64,000 nt of DNA from Nageia nagi (lineage: Eukaryota > Pinophyta), in contig JBITNC010000001.1 of NCBI GenBank assembly GCA_050084985.1, positions 48,298,001 to 48,362,000 on the forward strand, read 5' to 3'. The notes beneath the pieces are model-generated. The model saw only the letters and a list, made by a program, of their open reading frames with translations, was not told the origin of the DNA and ran no database searches. The translations under genes and the position numbers were made by a program. Within the stretch, counting starts at the first letter, position 1. The number at the start of each line of letters is the position of its first letter. Shown here in pieces: positions 34,288 to 46,440 of this stretch.

Positions 34288-34715
34288 ATATTTATGCATT
34301 ATTCAATGTTTTTTTTATATGAAAAACAATCATTATATATATATACACACACACTTCTAGACAAACTTTCATAGGTCCTACAAATCAATGGATTTAAAAG
34401 GACATTAAAAGACATTTATCTAATATCCTTAGTTGAATTGCATAATGCCTCTAAATAAAAATATTATTTGACATGGGATAATTTAATTATTCTTATTTTA
34501 CTTATTTTTTTTATAAAAAATTCCCTTAATAAATACTTTAATCAAAAGATTTTTTTGGAAACCTACCTCAACCACCTATGGAAAATCTTAGAAAAGAAAT
34601 TTACAAATTCAATGATAACCTTAATTCCAATCAAAACATAGGATGAATTCTCTCATGGATTAAGCATAATTAATTATATAATTTCTATAAAGTAAAAGTG
34701 CATTTTATAAATATT
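34288..34715. other. Unassigned AT-rich stretch
   Basis: Nothing recognisable. It contains a short TA/CA microsatellite near 34335-34352. Confidence 0.4.
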
Positions 34716-35895
34716 CCTGCGGAGCGCGGACGGCCTCTGAAACCCTGTCTCATCGGTGGTGGCGGCAATGGAGCGAGGGCTTTGTGATGGCGATGACAGG
34801 CGGTGGATCGCAGGTGTGAGGCTGCAAGGTGCGTTTGGCCATCTGATGGTTGTTCTGAGGTCTGTTATGGCTTGCGATGGTGCTGTGAGGCCTCTTCATT
34901 GGGGACTTTGGGCCTGTAGTCGGAGGACGTTAGTCAAAGCGTTATGGCATTAGAGGCTCCTCTAGAGGAGTAGCTATGTCACAACAACGAGTTTGTTGGA
35001 GTTCGTGAGGCGGTTGGGAAGCTATGGACTTTCTTTTTACCGTTGGAAGCACTGGGCGCTAGATGGATGGGCAGTTCTAGGCTTTGGTCATTGGGTATTG
35101 GGTTTCCTTTGTTGGGGAGACTTGTTGGATGAGGGAGGATTTGTATGGGAGTTTTCTTCTTGAGTCAGCAAACAGTGATGATCTAAGATTCGTATGAGCA
35201 TGGCTTAGAGATGTGCACTGAGACTAAACAATGTATGGACATTATTTGGAGGTCTCTTATTGTTTACAAGCTCTGTATTGGTATTGCTTGAGGATCTCTC
35301 TATGACTAAACAGTGTATGACTCCCACCATAGATGAACAATATCTGAGTGTTGTTTATAAAAGCATGGAAGGTCTCATAGATGGCAGATTGAAGTCAAGA
35401 TTCGTTGAAGAAGATCTTCAAGGCTAGGAGAATCCATGGATTGTCAGCTTGAGGTAATGGAGAGTTTGGACGTTTGGAATCCTAAGCAAGGGAAATCATA
35501 GCAAAGTTTGGAGATAGGAAATCGCAAGCAAAGGAAGCCATTTACCTACTAGTTGACAAACTTCTAGATTATGGGTTTTCCCATGCTTTTGGCCTCTCAA
35601 GCTTTTCACATTTGAAAGTTTTTGTCTCATCCTAATTTTTAGCCTTGTTGTCTGTAATTCTGACTTGATCATATAAGGTTTTAGAATTTTGTTGTCATTC
35701 CTGTTTCAATTTGGTGGATTCTTAGAATTCCATAGTTTTTTAACATTTTTTAAGGCTTGATGTCCATTTTGAATTTGGGCTTTTAGAACTAACCATCTAT
35801 TAATCCGCCCCTTTCATGTGAGGTTATTTGTAATATCTTCTAAGGAAAGGCTATGTAGAAGGTTAAGATTCCTTTCAAAAATTAAAAAAAATGCT
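34716..35895 (+). other. GC-shifted segment, possible retroposed sequence
   Basis: A sharp rise in GC at about 34716 (GCGGAGCGCGGACGG) fades over 1.2 kb and ends in CAAAAATTAAAAAAAATG. The 3' portion is T-rich and ends in an A-rich tail, as in non-LTR retrotransposon 3' ends or retroposed transcripts. No target duplication was found. The open frame 34756-34950 (65 codons) shows no known domain. Plant LINE 3' region is my best guess, with low confidence. Confidence 0.3.
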
Positions 35896-36358
35896 TTGTT
35901 TAGAAAGAAGACTTGAAGAGCATTTAGTGAAAACATATCATAATTGAACATTCACACCAAGACTTACTTTAAAAATTTTGGACTAGTGACAAGAATATCA
36001 AAACTTTAGATAGTAGGATTAGAGATTTTGATAATGAGGAAAGAAAAACAACGAAAATAAATGTATTATTAATAGAAGTCAATTCTAAAATCATTAGTAG
36101 TACTTGTTATATCATAAATAATATACCACTTAGAAGATCTTAGATGTATGATATGCATAAGTTACTCCTACATTGCATAGATGCCTCGAGTTTCAATCTG
36201 AATGGACAATATATACCATCCAAGTATATACGAATTTTTTTAATCTTGTAGGTTTTATGGACATAACATTATACCTCATTTGGAATATTTGATTATAGAA
36301 ATCATGAAACGATTGAAGACTATCCCAAAAATTCAAATCACATAATTTCAATATAGTA
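35896..36358. other. Unassigned AT-rich stretch
   Basis: No feature recognised. Confidence 0.4.
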
Positions 36359-36533
36359 TGATTTTTGAAATCTTGTTTTAGGGGCTATTATAACAAGTTT
36401 CCAGTTATGCAATAATTACTTTAGGAAATTTTGATTTTTGAATCATTTATACATCTAGTTGTAATGTTATTTGGGTAGAATTTGGTAATATAAGATATCT
36501 CCTTTTCATAACCCATAACTTGGCTTGACAGAA
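36359..36533 (+). repeat. 5' terminal repeat of element F
   Basis: Matches 44740-44918 with gaps; similarity ends near GGCTTGACAG. Outer edge uncertain by a few bases. Confidence 0.6.
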
Positions 36534-37059
36534 AGATTATCCTCATCATTTTGATGTATTCCTCTTCCTTACAACATGTGTCATGTATGATTTTGTGATA
36601 ATACACTAAACAAAATCAAAATATTTGTCCAACATTGCATAGTCAATTTCCTTCCATCAAAATCATTTATTCATTCTTTAGTAAGGTATTAAATCGTCCA
36701 AATACATTTCAAAAGTTTCTTTAGAAATATTTTTTACCTTTTCATTGGGTATTGTGAAAACTTTTATATTTTAATGCTTTCTAAATAGAATTATAATATT
36801 ATCCTAAATACCTTTTGTTTTTTTTAAATGATGGCATATTATGAAATAATGAAGTTTCCTTCAAGTGCATATCTTCAATAATGGATTTCTTTTGCAAATT
36901 TGGTAACATATTTCAACACTTTATGAAATGAAGGCATTTTGAAAGTTATTTTTTAGCCAAAACAAATTTGAAATATGCGATCTCAGTCACCCTTGTATGT
37001 ACAACCTTGATTAGTAAAAATACATGATCAAAAATAGTCCAAAACAATTGAAAGCACCT

Positions 37060-37450
37060 TCATCTTCAATGACTTATGGATAGACATTTGTTGTGGTACA
37101 ACAAAACTTTAGGAGCCAACCGATGCCAAATAATTAGCCACATGGAAACACAAAAAATTCAAGGGTTTTTCTCTAATTAAAGCATCAATTAGTGGAGAAG
37201 TTTACAAACACATTAGCAATTTTGACTCGACATGGAAATCATTGAAATAACTTGAGGACTTAAATGAGTCACACTTAAAGTTAAAATTCATTCAACTGAA
37301 GCTATTCATCCTTAATCTGAAAAATGTTGACATCACGAGTCTAACCTCATAAAAAAAAATCATCAAACAGGATATAGATGTTGCATGAGGAAAAGTGGAC
37401 ATTATTTAACATCCTTCATCAAGGTTCTCTTCCTTAGTGGTGCTAAACCA
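37060..37450 (+). pseudogene. Element F gag, first part
   Basis: A copia (UBN2-type) gag segment is readable: FSLIKASISGEVYKHI, FDSTWKSLK, then a charged stretch ending FIKVLFLSGAKPKL. It has stops and frame changes. Element G interrupts, and gag resumes at about 40985. Confidence 0.65.
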
Positions 37451-37454
37451 AAAT

Positions 37455-38300
37455 TGGATAAATTATTTCAATTTCCTAATGTAAGCTTACAAAACAGGGT
37501 TGGCATCAAACTTTGATGTCATTATTAGGCAAGAAGAAGATCGCTAGCAGTCCATTTATGTCACATTTAGACCACTAGCATTCCATTTATGTCACATTTA
37601 GACCACCAGCATTCCATTTCTATCACATTCAAACTATTAGTGGTCCATTCTGACATGGGGAATTGGAAGAGGAAATGGTTTGAGGACTTAAGGAGTTACT
37701 TAGGGAGTTGAAGAGACACTTTCAAGTCAATAAGCATCAGATTTCCTTCAATAAAACTTCTTAGGGACTTTCATTTTGGAGATAGAAGAAAAAGGATAAT
37801 TGAATTGGGAATTTTAAATACGGTAGTATCTTCTTGAGCTCTTAGAGTGAGGAATGAAGAGCCAAATCAAAATTCTTAAGTCAAGTTTGAACTTGAGAAG
37901 CATTTGAAGAGTTGTGTGGAGGTATTGAAGAAGTGTTGCACCATTCAATAAGGAGATTTCTAATTGTGGGTGACAATATTCTCTTTCATTAATTGTATTG
38001 TAATGTTTCTTTTGGTCAAATCCATAAAACTAAGCTCTTTTAGATTGGATGTACTCTCACATTAAGGGGAATAAGTATAAACATTCATGTTCATGTGTGT
38101 GTGCAACGTTTTGTTAATTTTATGCTAGTTTCAATAGTTAGAATTTGCATAGAAAATTTGAACATGAACACTTAATTCTATAGAAAATAGACTGCCAACA
38201 CCCCTTTTCTGAAAGTAAAAGTTGATGAAATTTGTGCATTAAGTTATGTCATATCTGTATGTGATGATCTCATGAATAGCATGGCTTACTAAGATTTCCA
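37455..38300 (+). repeat. 5' LTR of element G
   Basis: About 846 bp. It shares long blocks with 40085-40961, such as TTTCCTAATGTAAGC, CATTATTAGGCAAGA and TATGTGATGAT. It contains a short triplication near 37540-37620 (CCACTAGCATTCCATTT). Confidence 0.75.
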
Positions 38301-38307
38301 AATTGTG

Positions 38308-38319
38308 TGGTATTAGAAT
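38308..38319 (+). other. Primer-binding site of element G
   Basis: TGGTATTAGAAT lies eight bases after the LTR end. It resembles TGGTATCAGAGC with a C to T change and a decayed end. Confidence 0.55.
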
Positions 38320-38441
38320 GTTATGATTTTGTTGGGGCAATACTAATTTGTTGCAAAAGAAGGTTATGGTTGTCTTTTTATATCTATAACTAGGTCCAGG
38401 AGTGAAAGGAGGCAAACACTGAAATTAGCTCTAGAATTTGG

Positions 38442-39290
38442 TTGAGAAATCAAAGAGAAATGGCCATGGAGTATGATGAGTTGAAAAGAAGGCTTGAAGG
38501 TATGGAAGCACTAATCCAAAACTTAATCAAGGAATTTGCAAAGTTAAAGACCATCAATGCAAGAAAGGAACCAAATTGGGGAGAGAGTTCACAACAAGCA
38601 CAAAAGTTGCCTTTGAAATTAAAGGTAAAAATTTGATATTAAATCTTTTGGAGGTGAAATTAATGGCAAAAAATTGAATCAATGGTTAAAGCAAATGAAG
38701 GTATTTTTTAAAGTGCAAAATATTGAGGATGAGAATGATAAATTTCAAGTACCTACTCTCAAATTGGAAGGACATGCTTTGGTTTGATGGGAAGCATATT
38801 ATGATGTCATCAAAAATGGTAAAAAATTTAGTGTTTCAAGTTGGAGTTTCAAGGAGCTTTTACAAAATTAGTTTTATCCTCTTAGCCATCAACAAAATCA
38901 AACCATGGAGTGGTTCCATTTCAAACAAGAGAAAAAATAAAGTGTCCAAGAATACACAACAAAATTGAAAAACAGGGTTGAACTGATTAGTGTTTCCTTG
39001 AAAAGCCAAGAGACTTTGCTAAAGTACATTAGAGGTTTGCATAGTTATCTTCATCATAATAGTGATTTGGATCAAGTTTGTGTTGAAGCTCAACAATTGG
39101 AGGCTCGTGGAAAGTCCAAAAAAGAGGACAAAGATTCCAACAAGAAGCCACAAGGATCTAGGAGAATTAATGCCACATCAAAGAAGGAAGGTGATGGTAA
39201 GAAACTTCATTGTAATAGAGATGGTCGTGATGATGAAAAATGTTAGAAACTCCATCCAAAATTGTTTCCTTATAAAAAAAAAAAAAAAGG
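38442..39290 (+). pseudogene. Element G gag (Ty3/gypsy type)
   Basis: An N-terminal charged coiled-coil-like segment (MEYDELKRRLEGMEALIQ) is followed, after a frameshift near 38630, by the retrotransposon gag core: FGGEINGKKLNQWLKQM, FKELLQN, then VQEYTTKLKNRVELI and LLKYIRGLHSYLHH. A zinc-knuckle region, CNRDGRDDEKC, runs up to a TAG that replaces Trp before KLHP. The motif style is that of plant gypsy gag, unlike the copia gags elsewhere in the window. Several stops. Confidence 0.75.
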
Positions 39291-39479
39291 ATGATGAAAA
39301 GAATAATGCATCACTATCACAAATGTTTAGTGAAAGTAACATAGAAGGTTGTGAGATTGTTGAAGATTCTTTCAATGTTGATTAAAAGATTAATTGCATG
39401 GCTATGAGAGGCTCATGTTCAAAGGATGTAGATAAGAAGAAGGCTCAACTTTTCTACATCAAGGTTCAAGCAATGAAGA

Positions 39480-39830
39480 CCAAGATTGATGCTCTTTTTT
39501 ACCCTAGTTCATAGTGAATATGATTTTCGAAAACATGGTAAGAAAGTTGGGTTTGAAGATTCATCCTCATCCAAAACCATATCCAGTTGGGTGGACGAAC
39601 AACAAAATCACTATGGAAGTCATACACCTATGTAAGTTGAAGTTTGCTAGTAATATTGATTACATTGATGAGGTATTAGATGTTGTACCTCTTGAGTTGT
39701 TGAAATAGTGTTGATAAGTCTATATTTGTTTAATAGAGATGCTATTTATCATAAACAAGAGAATAAATATCAACTTGTGAAAGATTGTAAGCACTTTGTT
39801 GTGAAGCCTCATTGAAGAAACCAAGACATC
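39480..39830 (+). pseudogene. Element G protease (Ty3/gypsy type), partial
   Basis: Frame 39514-39705 begins MIFENMVRKLGLKIHPHP and continues with PYPVGWTNNK and IDEVLDVVPLELL, typical of the retropepsin segment after the active site in plant gypsy elements. The catalytic D-T/S-G would lie just upstream in a decayed part (near 39490-39515). After a stop, further protease-like codons (EVLDVVP, then NRDAIYHKQENKY-like in another frame) run to about 39830. Confidence 0.65.
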
Positions 39831-39839
39831 ATAAGACGG

Positions 39840-40084
39840 GAACTAGATTAGGAGTGCTAGGTTCCAGGGGATCTCACTCATCATTTGTTCCTATTAGAGG
39901 ATCTCCATTATCATTCATTCCTTTTGGAGCGGTTGTGTCATGGAGTTCATGAACTATTGCAACTTATCTTCCATGGGGAGAAGGATGGTATGGATCTTCA
40001 TGGAGAACTATTATTCCTTATCCTTATTATCTCTATGCATTTGAAGACCAAATGCCTCCGCATTAGGAAAGTGGAATACGAAAT
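39840..40084 (+). other. Element G segment between protease and 3' LTR
   Basis: It has a 74-codon frame (39885-40106) with no recognised domain and a sharply different composition. A purine-rich GGAAAGTGGAA just before the 3' LTR may be the polypurine tract. Confidence 0.35.
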
Positions 40085-40961
40085 TGGATCAATGTGTTTA
40101 GTTTCCTAATGTAAGCACAAAAATAAGGTTGGCATCAAAATTTGTTATCATTATTAGGCAAGATGAGGATCACAAGTGGTCCATTCCTATCACATTCAAC
40201 CCACCAACGATCCACTCCTAACATGGGAAAATGGAAGATGAAACGATTTGAGGACTTGAGGAGTTACATGGGAAGCTAAAGACTCAATTTCATGTCAAGT
40301 AGCATTGGATTGCCTTAAATAAAACTTGCTAGGAACTTCCATTTTTAAGATAGAAGAAAAAAGAGAATTGAGTTTAGAATTTAGGAGATGGTAGTATCTT
40401 CTTAAACTCTTAAAGGGAGGATTAAGAAGAAGCCATTGAAGAACCAAACCAAAATCTTCTAAAGACAATTTGAGGGAGGTTAGAGGAGCCAAATCAAAAT
40501 TCTTAGAGTTAAGTTTGAACTTAAGAAGCATTTGAAGAGTTGGGTGGAGGTATTGAAGAAGTGATGAAGCATTCAATAGGGATATATGTGTTTAAGGGAG
40601 ACAATGTTCTCTTCCATTAATTGTATTGTAATGTTTCATTTGACTAAATCCATACAATTGGGCTTTTTAGATTAAATGTGCTCTCACATTGAGGGGAACT
40701 AGGATAAACATTTGTGTTCATGTGTGTATAACTTTCTGTCAATTTTATGCTAGTAGCAATTTTGTTTTAGTAGTCAAAATTTGTATATGAAATTTGACTA
40801 CTTAATTCTACAAAAAAAAGATCACCAACAATTCTTTTCTAAACATTTTAGGCTACCAATGTCCCTTTTTTGACAATTAAAGTTGATGAAATTTCCACAT
40901 TAAAATTTGTCATATATGTATGTGATGATATCATGAATAGAATGGCTTATTGAGATTTACA
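40085..40961 (+). repeat. 3' LTR of element G
   Basis: About 877 bp, ending GATTTACA. Considerably diverged from the 5' LTR, so the insertion is old. Confidence 0.7.
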
Positions 40962-40984
40962 TATCAAGCTCACTCTTAATGATC

Positions 40985-41400
40985 AACATAAAACATTCAT
41001 TTTTTATGGTTTGGTTGATAAATTAGTTGAACAACAAAAAGGCAATATCTAAACTTAGGATTCCTCTTCTAAGGGTTCCAACAATGAGCATGGTAAAGGA
41101 AGTAGTAGATATTTCAGAGGGAGAGGAGGTAGATACAATTTCAATCAAGGGGATAAACATAATCTCATTTGCACAAGTTATAGAAGAAAAGGACACAAAG
41201 CAAGTAAAAGTCATACAACATGGGATAAAATAGAAAAGTACAAGCCTCAACACAACAATTCAAAGACTCCAAAATTAGCCCATAATGTGATTGATCATTG
41301 CCACATTGGAGTTGATAATGATGCCCTTTCAATTGTAGTGTGTAAATAACATTTCATATGCATCCTAATTTGGTGCATGGCTCATGGAAACCAAAGCTCC
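40985..41400 (+). pseudogene. Element F gag, second part with RG-rich nucleocapsid
   Basis: After G, copia gag continues: HKTFIFYGLVDKLVEQQKGN, then YFRGRGGRYNFNQG and a decayed zinc knuckle (CTSYRRKGHKASK, second Cys lost). The frame changes at least once. Confidence 0.65.
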
Positions 41401-42420
41401 CAAACACATGACTTTCCATTGTAACTTCGTTTAGGAGTTTGAAGAACATGTCACTGGCATAATTTATTTGGCAAATAAACCCTACATTACTCCTTTAGGA
41501 ATTGGTACCATAAGGTACCCCAACTACGTAGATAAGTGTTGTGTTTTGTCCTCTTTTGAGAATAAGACCATTAAATTTATACAAATAATAAAACAATATT
41601 AACAAGGAGAAACCCAATCAATCAAATTATCATGATTGGTTGGGAAGATAAATGCTTTTGAAAGGATCAACACATACTATAAGATTTATGCATTCCATAT
41701 AACAAGGTATATTTTCTTATCAAACTTCATCTAGCAAGTGAGATTTGAGCACCTCAATTATGACAACATTTGCAAACTACAAAAGAGTAACGTTGTAGGA
41801 TTGCCCATGTTGCCATACAAATTTGATCAATATGAAGCTTACATTATAGCAAAATATCACAAATTGTAATTCTTAAAATCCATTGAAAGAGTTAAAAGAA
41901 AGCTAAAACTCATACATTGATTTTTGTGTGGACCCTTACCTATTGCATCTATAGTTGGAAGTAACATTTACTAATGATCACACTTTAGTAGCTTGGAAGT
42001 TATTGTTGAACAAGAAGTATGATGTATTTAAAAGATTTCATAACTTTCATCTTTTAAATGAAAATGAGACATTGATAATTGAGGAGAGTATACTTCAAAA
42101 TAATTTGAAGCATATGTTTATATACAAGGGATCACACATTAAACAATAGCTCCAAGAACTCCATAACAAAATGGTGTTCTAGAAAGGATGAATAGAACCA
42201 TTTTGAATATGATGGGGTCAATGTTATATTCAAAGGAGTCAAGTTGATTTGTTAGGATGATCTTCCTCTTCATGTTGTTTATATCATAAACAAATGTCCT
42301 ATAGTAGCTCTTTATGAGATGACTTAATATCAAATATGATATGGACCTCATTTGGTAAAGCATCTCAAGATTTTTAGATCTACCTAGTATACATTAATTA
42401 CTAAAAGAGCACAAAACTAA
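41400..42420 (+). pseudogene. Element F protease remnant, pre-integrase and integrase
   Basis: Pre-integrase RFEHLNYDNICKLQKSNVVG lies near 41740-41810 with LPYKFDQYEA. The integrase segment FTNDHTLVAWKLLLNKKYDV is at 41955-42146. In another frame QNGVLERMNRTIL retains the catalytic Glu, unlike A and elements 1 and 2. Many stops. The stretch 41400-41735 should hold the protease, but I could read only traces. Confidence 0.65.
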
Positions 42421-42999
42421 CCTATAACAAAGGACTCAAATATGTATTTTTAGGCTATTCCAATACATCCAAAACATATTGTCTCTATTAATTAGTAAAA
42501 AGTAGTTCAATGTTTCTGAACATGTTTTTTATGAAATAGACAAACAAAGTTAATATCGTGCAATAACTATATCACCTCAACAAGTTTGCCTAGATCAAGA
42601 TATGGCATAAATTTCATAACAAAATTCGAAACCTTAAGGGGATGAGAAATCCATCCTAGGGACACCCATCTTGGACCAATATTTAAAATTTACACCTCAA
42701 ATTCACAAGGATGATAATCCCCCAAACTAGGAAGATGAACCTTCATAATTAAATCCACCTTCAAAGAATAGCGAACATGATAGCCCATACTTGTAGGATG
42801 TTGGAAGATTAACAATTAAAGCTTCAATTTAGTCAAATGAGGCATTACAACCTAAAGCCACTCAAAACCTTCTAAAGTGAGTAATGAGAACACATGAATG
42901 TGTTTGACCTAATAAAGTAGGCAAAACTTGAACACAAAGTTCCTTTAAAGTTGGATAGGAGGATTGCTTTAAATGTAGACACATAAAGGTTATAGGGTG

Positions 43000-44066
43000 C
43001 TCTTATAAATTGAATTTGGCCACAAATACGACCAACTTTCTTCAAAGAAGTTGTAACTCATGAAATGTGGAGGAATGTTATGCAAAGTCAATATTATACT
43101 TACAAAAAATGAAAAATGGAAGTTGATTGATTCTCCATTGGTATCTAAACTAATTAGTTGCAAGTTGGTCAACAAAATCAAGTACATATCAAATGGCTCA
43201 CTTGACAAACACAAAAAATTAACCATGATGAGACCTTTACACATCTAAGGCAATGGACTACCATTTGAACTTTGTTACTTTTATCGATACATTATGGATG
43301 GAAAATCCATCAAATGGATGTCAAAACTTCATTTCTACATGGGGATATTAAAGAAAACCTTGATGACCCAACCCAAAGTTGTCATATGGGTTAAAATAAC
43401 TCCCAAACTAAGTATAAAAAACTTGCTAAGCATCTATTGAAAATAAAATGCTAGGACTTCGATCTCAATTTTATTACACTTTTGTTAAGAAATTTGAAAA
43501 AATTATTATGTACCTCATTGCGTATGTCCATGATCTCTTCAAAATTGGAAACAATGAGAAGTACATTACATCAATAAAAAAAGACTTGAAAAAGGGATTT
43601 GAAATGATTGACTTAGGATATCTTCACTACTATTTGGGTATTGAAGTAACACAAAAACCCAAGTACATATTCATCTCTCAACAAAAGTAACACGAAGTAT
43701 TCCAAGGGAGCAAAACTTGAAGTTGTCAACAAGTGACAATGCAAACTTTAAAGATCTAATAAAGTACAAACAACATACTTAGATCTCAATTTTATTACAC
43801 TTTTGTTAAGAAAATTGAAAAAATTGTTATGTACCTCATTGTGTATGTCAGTGATCTCTTCAAAATTGGAAACAATAAGTACATTACATCAATAAAATTG
43901 ACTTAAGATATCTTCACTACTATTTGGGTATTGAAGTAAAACAAAAACCGTGTACATATTCATCTCTCAACAAAAGTAACACTAAGTATTCCAAGGGAGC
44001 AAAACTTGAAGTTGTCAACAAGTGACATTGCAAACTTTAAAGATCTAACAAAGTACAAACAACTTG
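43000..44066 (+). pseudogene. Element F reverse transcriptase with internal tandem duplication
   Basis: The RT start is at 43060-43245 (NEKWKLIDSP, LVNKIKYISNGSLDKHKK). Palm and thumb are at 43448-43687 (LIAYVHDLFKIGNNEKYITS, where the YVDD site is YVHD), ending LGYLHYYLGIEVTQKPKYI. A 321-bp unit (43461-43781) is repeated at 43782-44066 with small deletions, so the YVDD region is present twice (second copy YVSD). Non-functional. Confidence 0.75.
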
Positions 44067-44735
44067 GTAGCCTCATCTATGTCACAAGAAGAAGATGTGA
44101 CATCTCTATTGTTGTGGGACTTCTAACAAGGTACGTGCAACACCCTTGTTAAACTCATTGGGTAGATGCAAAAAGAGTTCTTCAATACATGAAGGGAACT
44201 TAAAATTTTGCATTGAAATATTCTACGACCATCAACTTAAAATTTTGCATTGAAATATTCTACAACCATCAACTTCAAATTTCTAGGATATGAAGATGGG
44301 AAATCTACATGAGTTTTCTTAATGAATCTAGGGTTAACAATAATATCTTTGAAATCAAGAAAGCAATCAATTCTAACAAATTCAACAAGGAAGACAAAAT
44401 ACATATCAACTTCAGAGGCAACCAGAAAAATATTATAGCTGCAAAGAATTCTTGAAGATTTGCAAAAGAAATAAGTTCATGCAACACCACTCATGGTTGA
44501 TAATACTTTTGCAATTAAATCAGTGAAAAACCTTGTTTTCAATGATTGAACCAAGCATAACAGTACCAAATGTTATTTTATTCAACACCAATGTGAGAAT
44601 GGGCAATTTACAAGTCCAATGTTGTCCTACAACTGAGCAACCAACAAACATCTTCACTAAAGCATTAGGACGAAAGAAGTCCAAGAAATTCAAGGGCATG
44701 CTCAATCTATTAACACTCGCTACAGATTAAGAGGG
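44067..44735 (+). pseudogene. Element F RNase H remnant
   Basis: YKQLGSLIYVTRRRCDISIV and a chain ending VLQYMKGT lead into a local 34-bp tandem duplication (AAAATTTTGCATTGAAATAT at about 44200-44265). The distal part at 44533-44727 has QVQCCPTTEQPTNIFTKALG, the normal copia C-terminus. Confidence 0.7.
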
Positions 44736-44739
44736 AAAA
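44729..44739 (+). other. Polypurine tract of element F
   Basis: AAGAGGGAAAA directly precedes the TG of the 3' repeat. Confidence 0.65.
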
Positions 44740-44918
44740 TGTAACTATAATCTTGTTAAGGGGTTATCGTAATGGGTTCACAACAATGCAACAGTTGAAA
44801 CAATAGTTTAAAAAGTTTTGATTTTTAACTTACATATGCATCTAACTATAATGTTATTGAGGCAAATTTTGGCAATATAAGATTTCTCCTTTCTGTAGCC
44901 CATAACATGGCCAGACAT
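44740..44918 (+). repeat. 3' terminal repeat of element F
   Basis: Begins TGTAACTATAATC; partner of 36359-36533. Confidence 0.6.
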
Positions 44919-46336
44919 AATTGACCACATTAATTGAATAAAATTTAAAAGCAATTTAACAATATTAATCTTAGATCTATAGGAACAAGGATATATAAAG
45001 AAACCTTTAGAGTAGAATAAGTTCCAATTGTTTTTCTCAAAACACACGAGAACCCAGCGAGTTTTCCAACTATGGATGAAATAATAACAAGAATCTGCCA
45101 ATAACCAGTAAAATATTCTCATCTTGCAAATTGAGATCCAGCACATCATCCACAAGCTAACATTGAAATTGAAGTATTCAACCCAACAGAATCTGAAAAC
45201 CAAGAAACCAAAATCATGTGCCTCACCAGAGTATTCAATCTTCTGTAGAACTTATTCAAGAAAGAAAAACTCTTTATCATCCAAGATAACTCCATTCACA
45301 ATTAGCTGCCTGACAGAAGTGTGCCATCTTTATTGTGATCTCTGCACTCTTAATAATTAGATATGTGCTATTAAACATAGGTTTTTCTTACTTCAATTTG
45401 TACTATATCTATAGATTTCTTCTCCAGTACTAACAACCTAGTATGAATTTGTCCATGTTTGTCAAAAACAATTTGATCAAAAGACCATGGACATACATAC
45501 AAACAAATACTTTATGGTATTGTTAAAGATTCTGAATGAGAATTGCTCGTACTCATGCATGACTACCTTTGCTAGAGGATCACTGAAAAGAAGCTTGTAG
45601 TCTAATTCATAAAACCGATATTCAAAGACCGTAGTTACTATCTTCTACAAGTTAGCTGTGTTCAAGACGTGCAAAAATTCTCCAAAATTTCTTTTCAGTT
45701 GTATGGAAAGGTCCAGAAAAGAGGTTTGGCAATTTAGGAACATACAGGTATGACTAAAAACTATCACAATCATATTCTAAACTAAAGAATAACAAGACGT
45801 CAACCTTTAAAAGTTCATGATGTTGATAATTTGCGTTCATCACTCAAAGGGGTAAACTTCTAAGCTCATAAATATGGGCATATGGCGCAGGGGACCTGTG
45901 CAATATGTCACATATCCTTTCCTTTTTCATTACGTGCATTTGTTCTCATTTTGATCTACAGGGCCTTCATGATCTTGTATTTTCTCTTTTCTAGTGAACT
46001 TCAAAGTCTTGTAATATTTCACATTTGTACTGCTGAATTAAATAAAAATACAAGAAGAAACCATTTTTGAGGTTTTGTCCAACCAGTTTTGCTAACGCAA
46101 AATGTACGAGGCTCAATTGAACCTCAAGTGTCAAGTTTCGCCGCAGTCTGTAAGACTGGATATAAGATTCTTCAAAACTTGCGAGTGCCATCACAGTAGT
46201 CTAACGTGATATATTGTATTCTAAGTCTCTGATGGTTAAAGGGCTCAAAGTTATCTGGTGATGAGATTTTGATAGGACCCATCTTCCACATTAAAAAATA
46301 AATTAATAAACAAATAACCCAATCATGTCATGAGTT

Positions 46337-46440
46337 CTAGTGAACTCCTGTCCTCTTTCGAGATTCTTGAAACATTGAAGAAGCTCGTACAACACTTAAA
46401 ACTCCAAACAAGGGACTGACAATATCCTTGACAGCTGCAT
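46337..46440 (-). other. Possible terminal exon, product not recognised
   Basis: On the minus strand, TTTATATGCAG is a good splice acceptor, followed by an open stretch ending in a stop at 46337 (KDIVSPLFGVLSVV, then MFQESRKRTGVH). Two other acceptor-like sites lie upstream: TTACTGCAAGTACC region (minus TACTTGCAG at about 47255) and GGATTGCAG at about 46768, each followed by a short open stretch. A host gene 3' end or a non-coding transcript is possible. I found no upstream coding exon. Confidence 0.2.

Larger units (their letters stand above)
37455..40961 (+). mobile_element. Element G: non-autonomous Ty3/gypsy-type, gag-PR only
   Basis: Two direct repeats (37455-38300 and 40085-40961) flank only 1.8 kb of interior: a Met-tRNA-like primer site, a gypsy gag with zinc knuckle, and a protease segment. 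No RT, RNase H or integrase is found. This plan matches short terminal-repeat elements carrying gag (TR-GAG type) better than a full gypsy element, though a large internal deletion would look the same. It lies inside the gag of F. LTR edges are good to about 30 bases; no target duplication was confirmed. Confidence 0.65.
36359..44918 (+). mobile_element. Element F: old Ty1/copia retrotransposon
   Basis: Direct repeats at 36359-36533 and 44740-44918 bound copia gag, integrase, RT and RNase H remnants, interrupted by the gypsy element G. Without G the element is about 5 kb. It is very decayed. The terminal repeats share blocks such as AGTTTTGATTTTT, TAATGTTAT and CCCATAAC. They may be truncated, and no primer site is recognisable. 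Confidence 0.7.

Noticed and set aside
34756-34950. 65-codon frame in the GC-rich segment as a small gene
   Set aside because: No domain, no conserved start context, and the surrounding segment looks retroposed.
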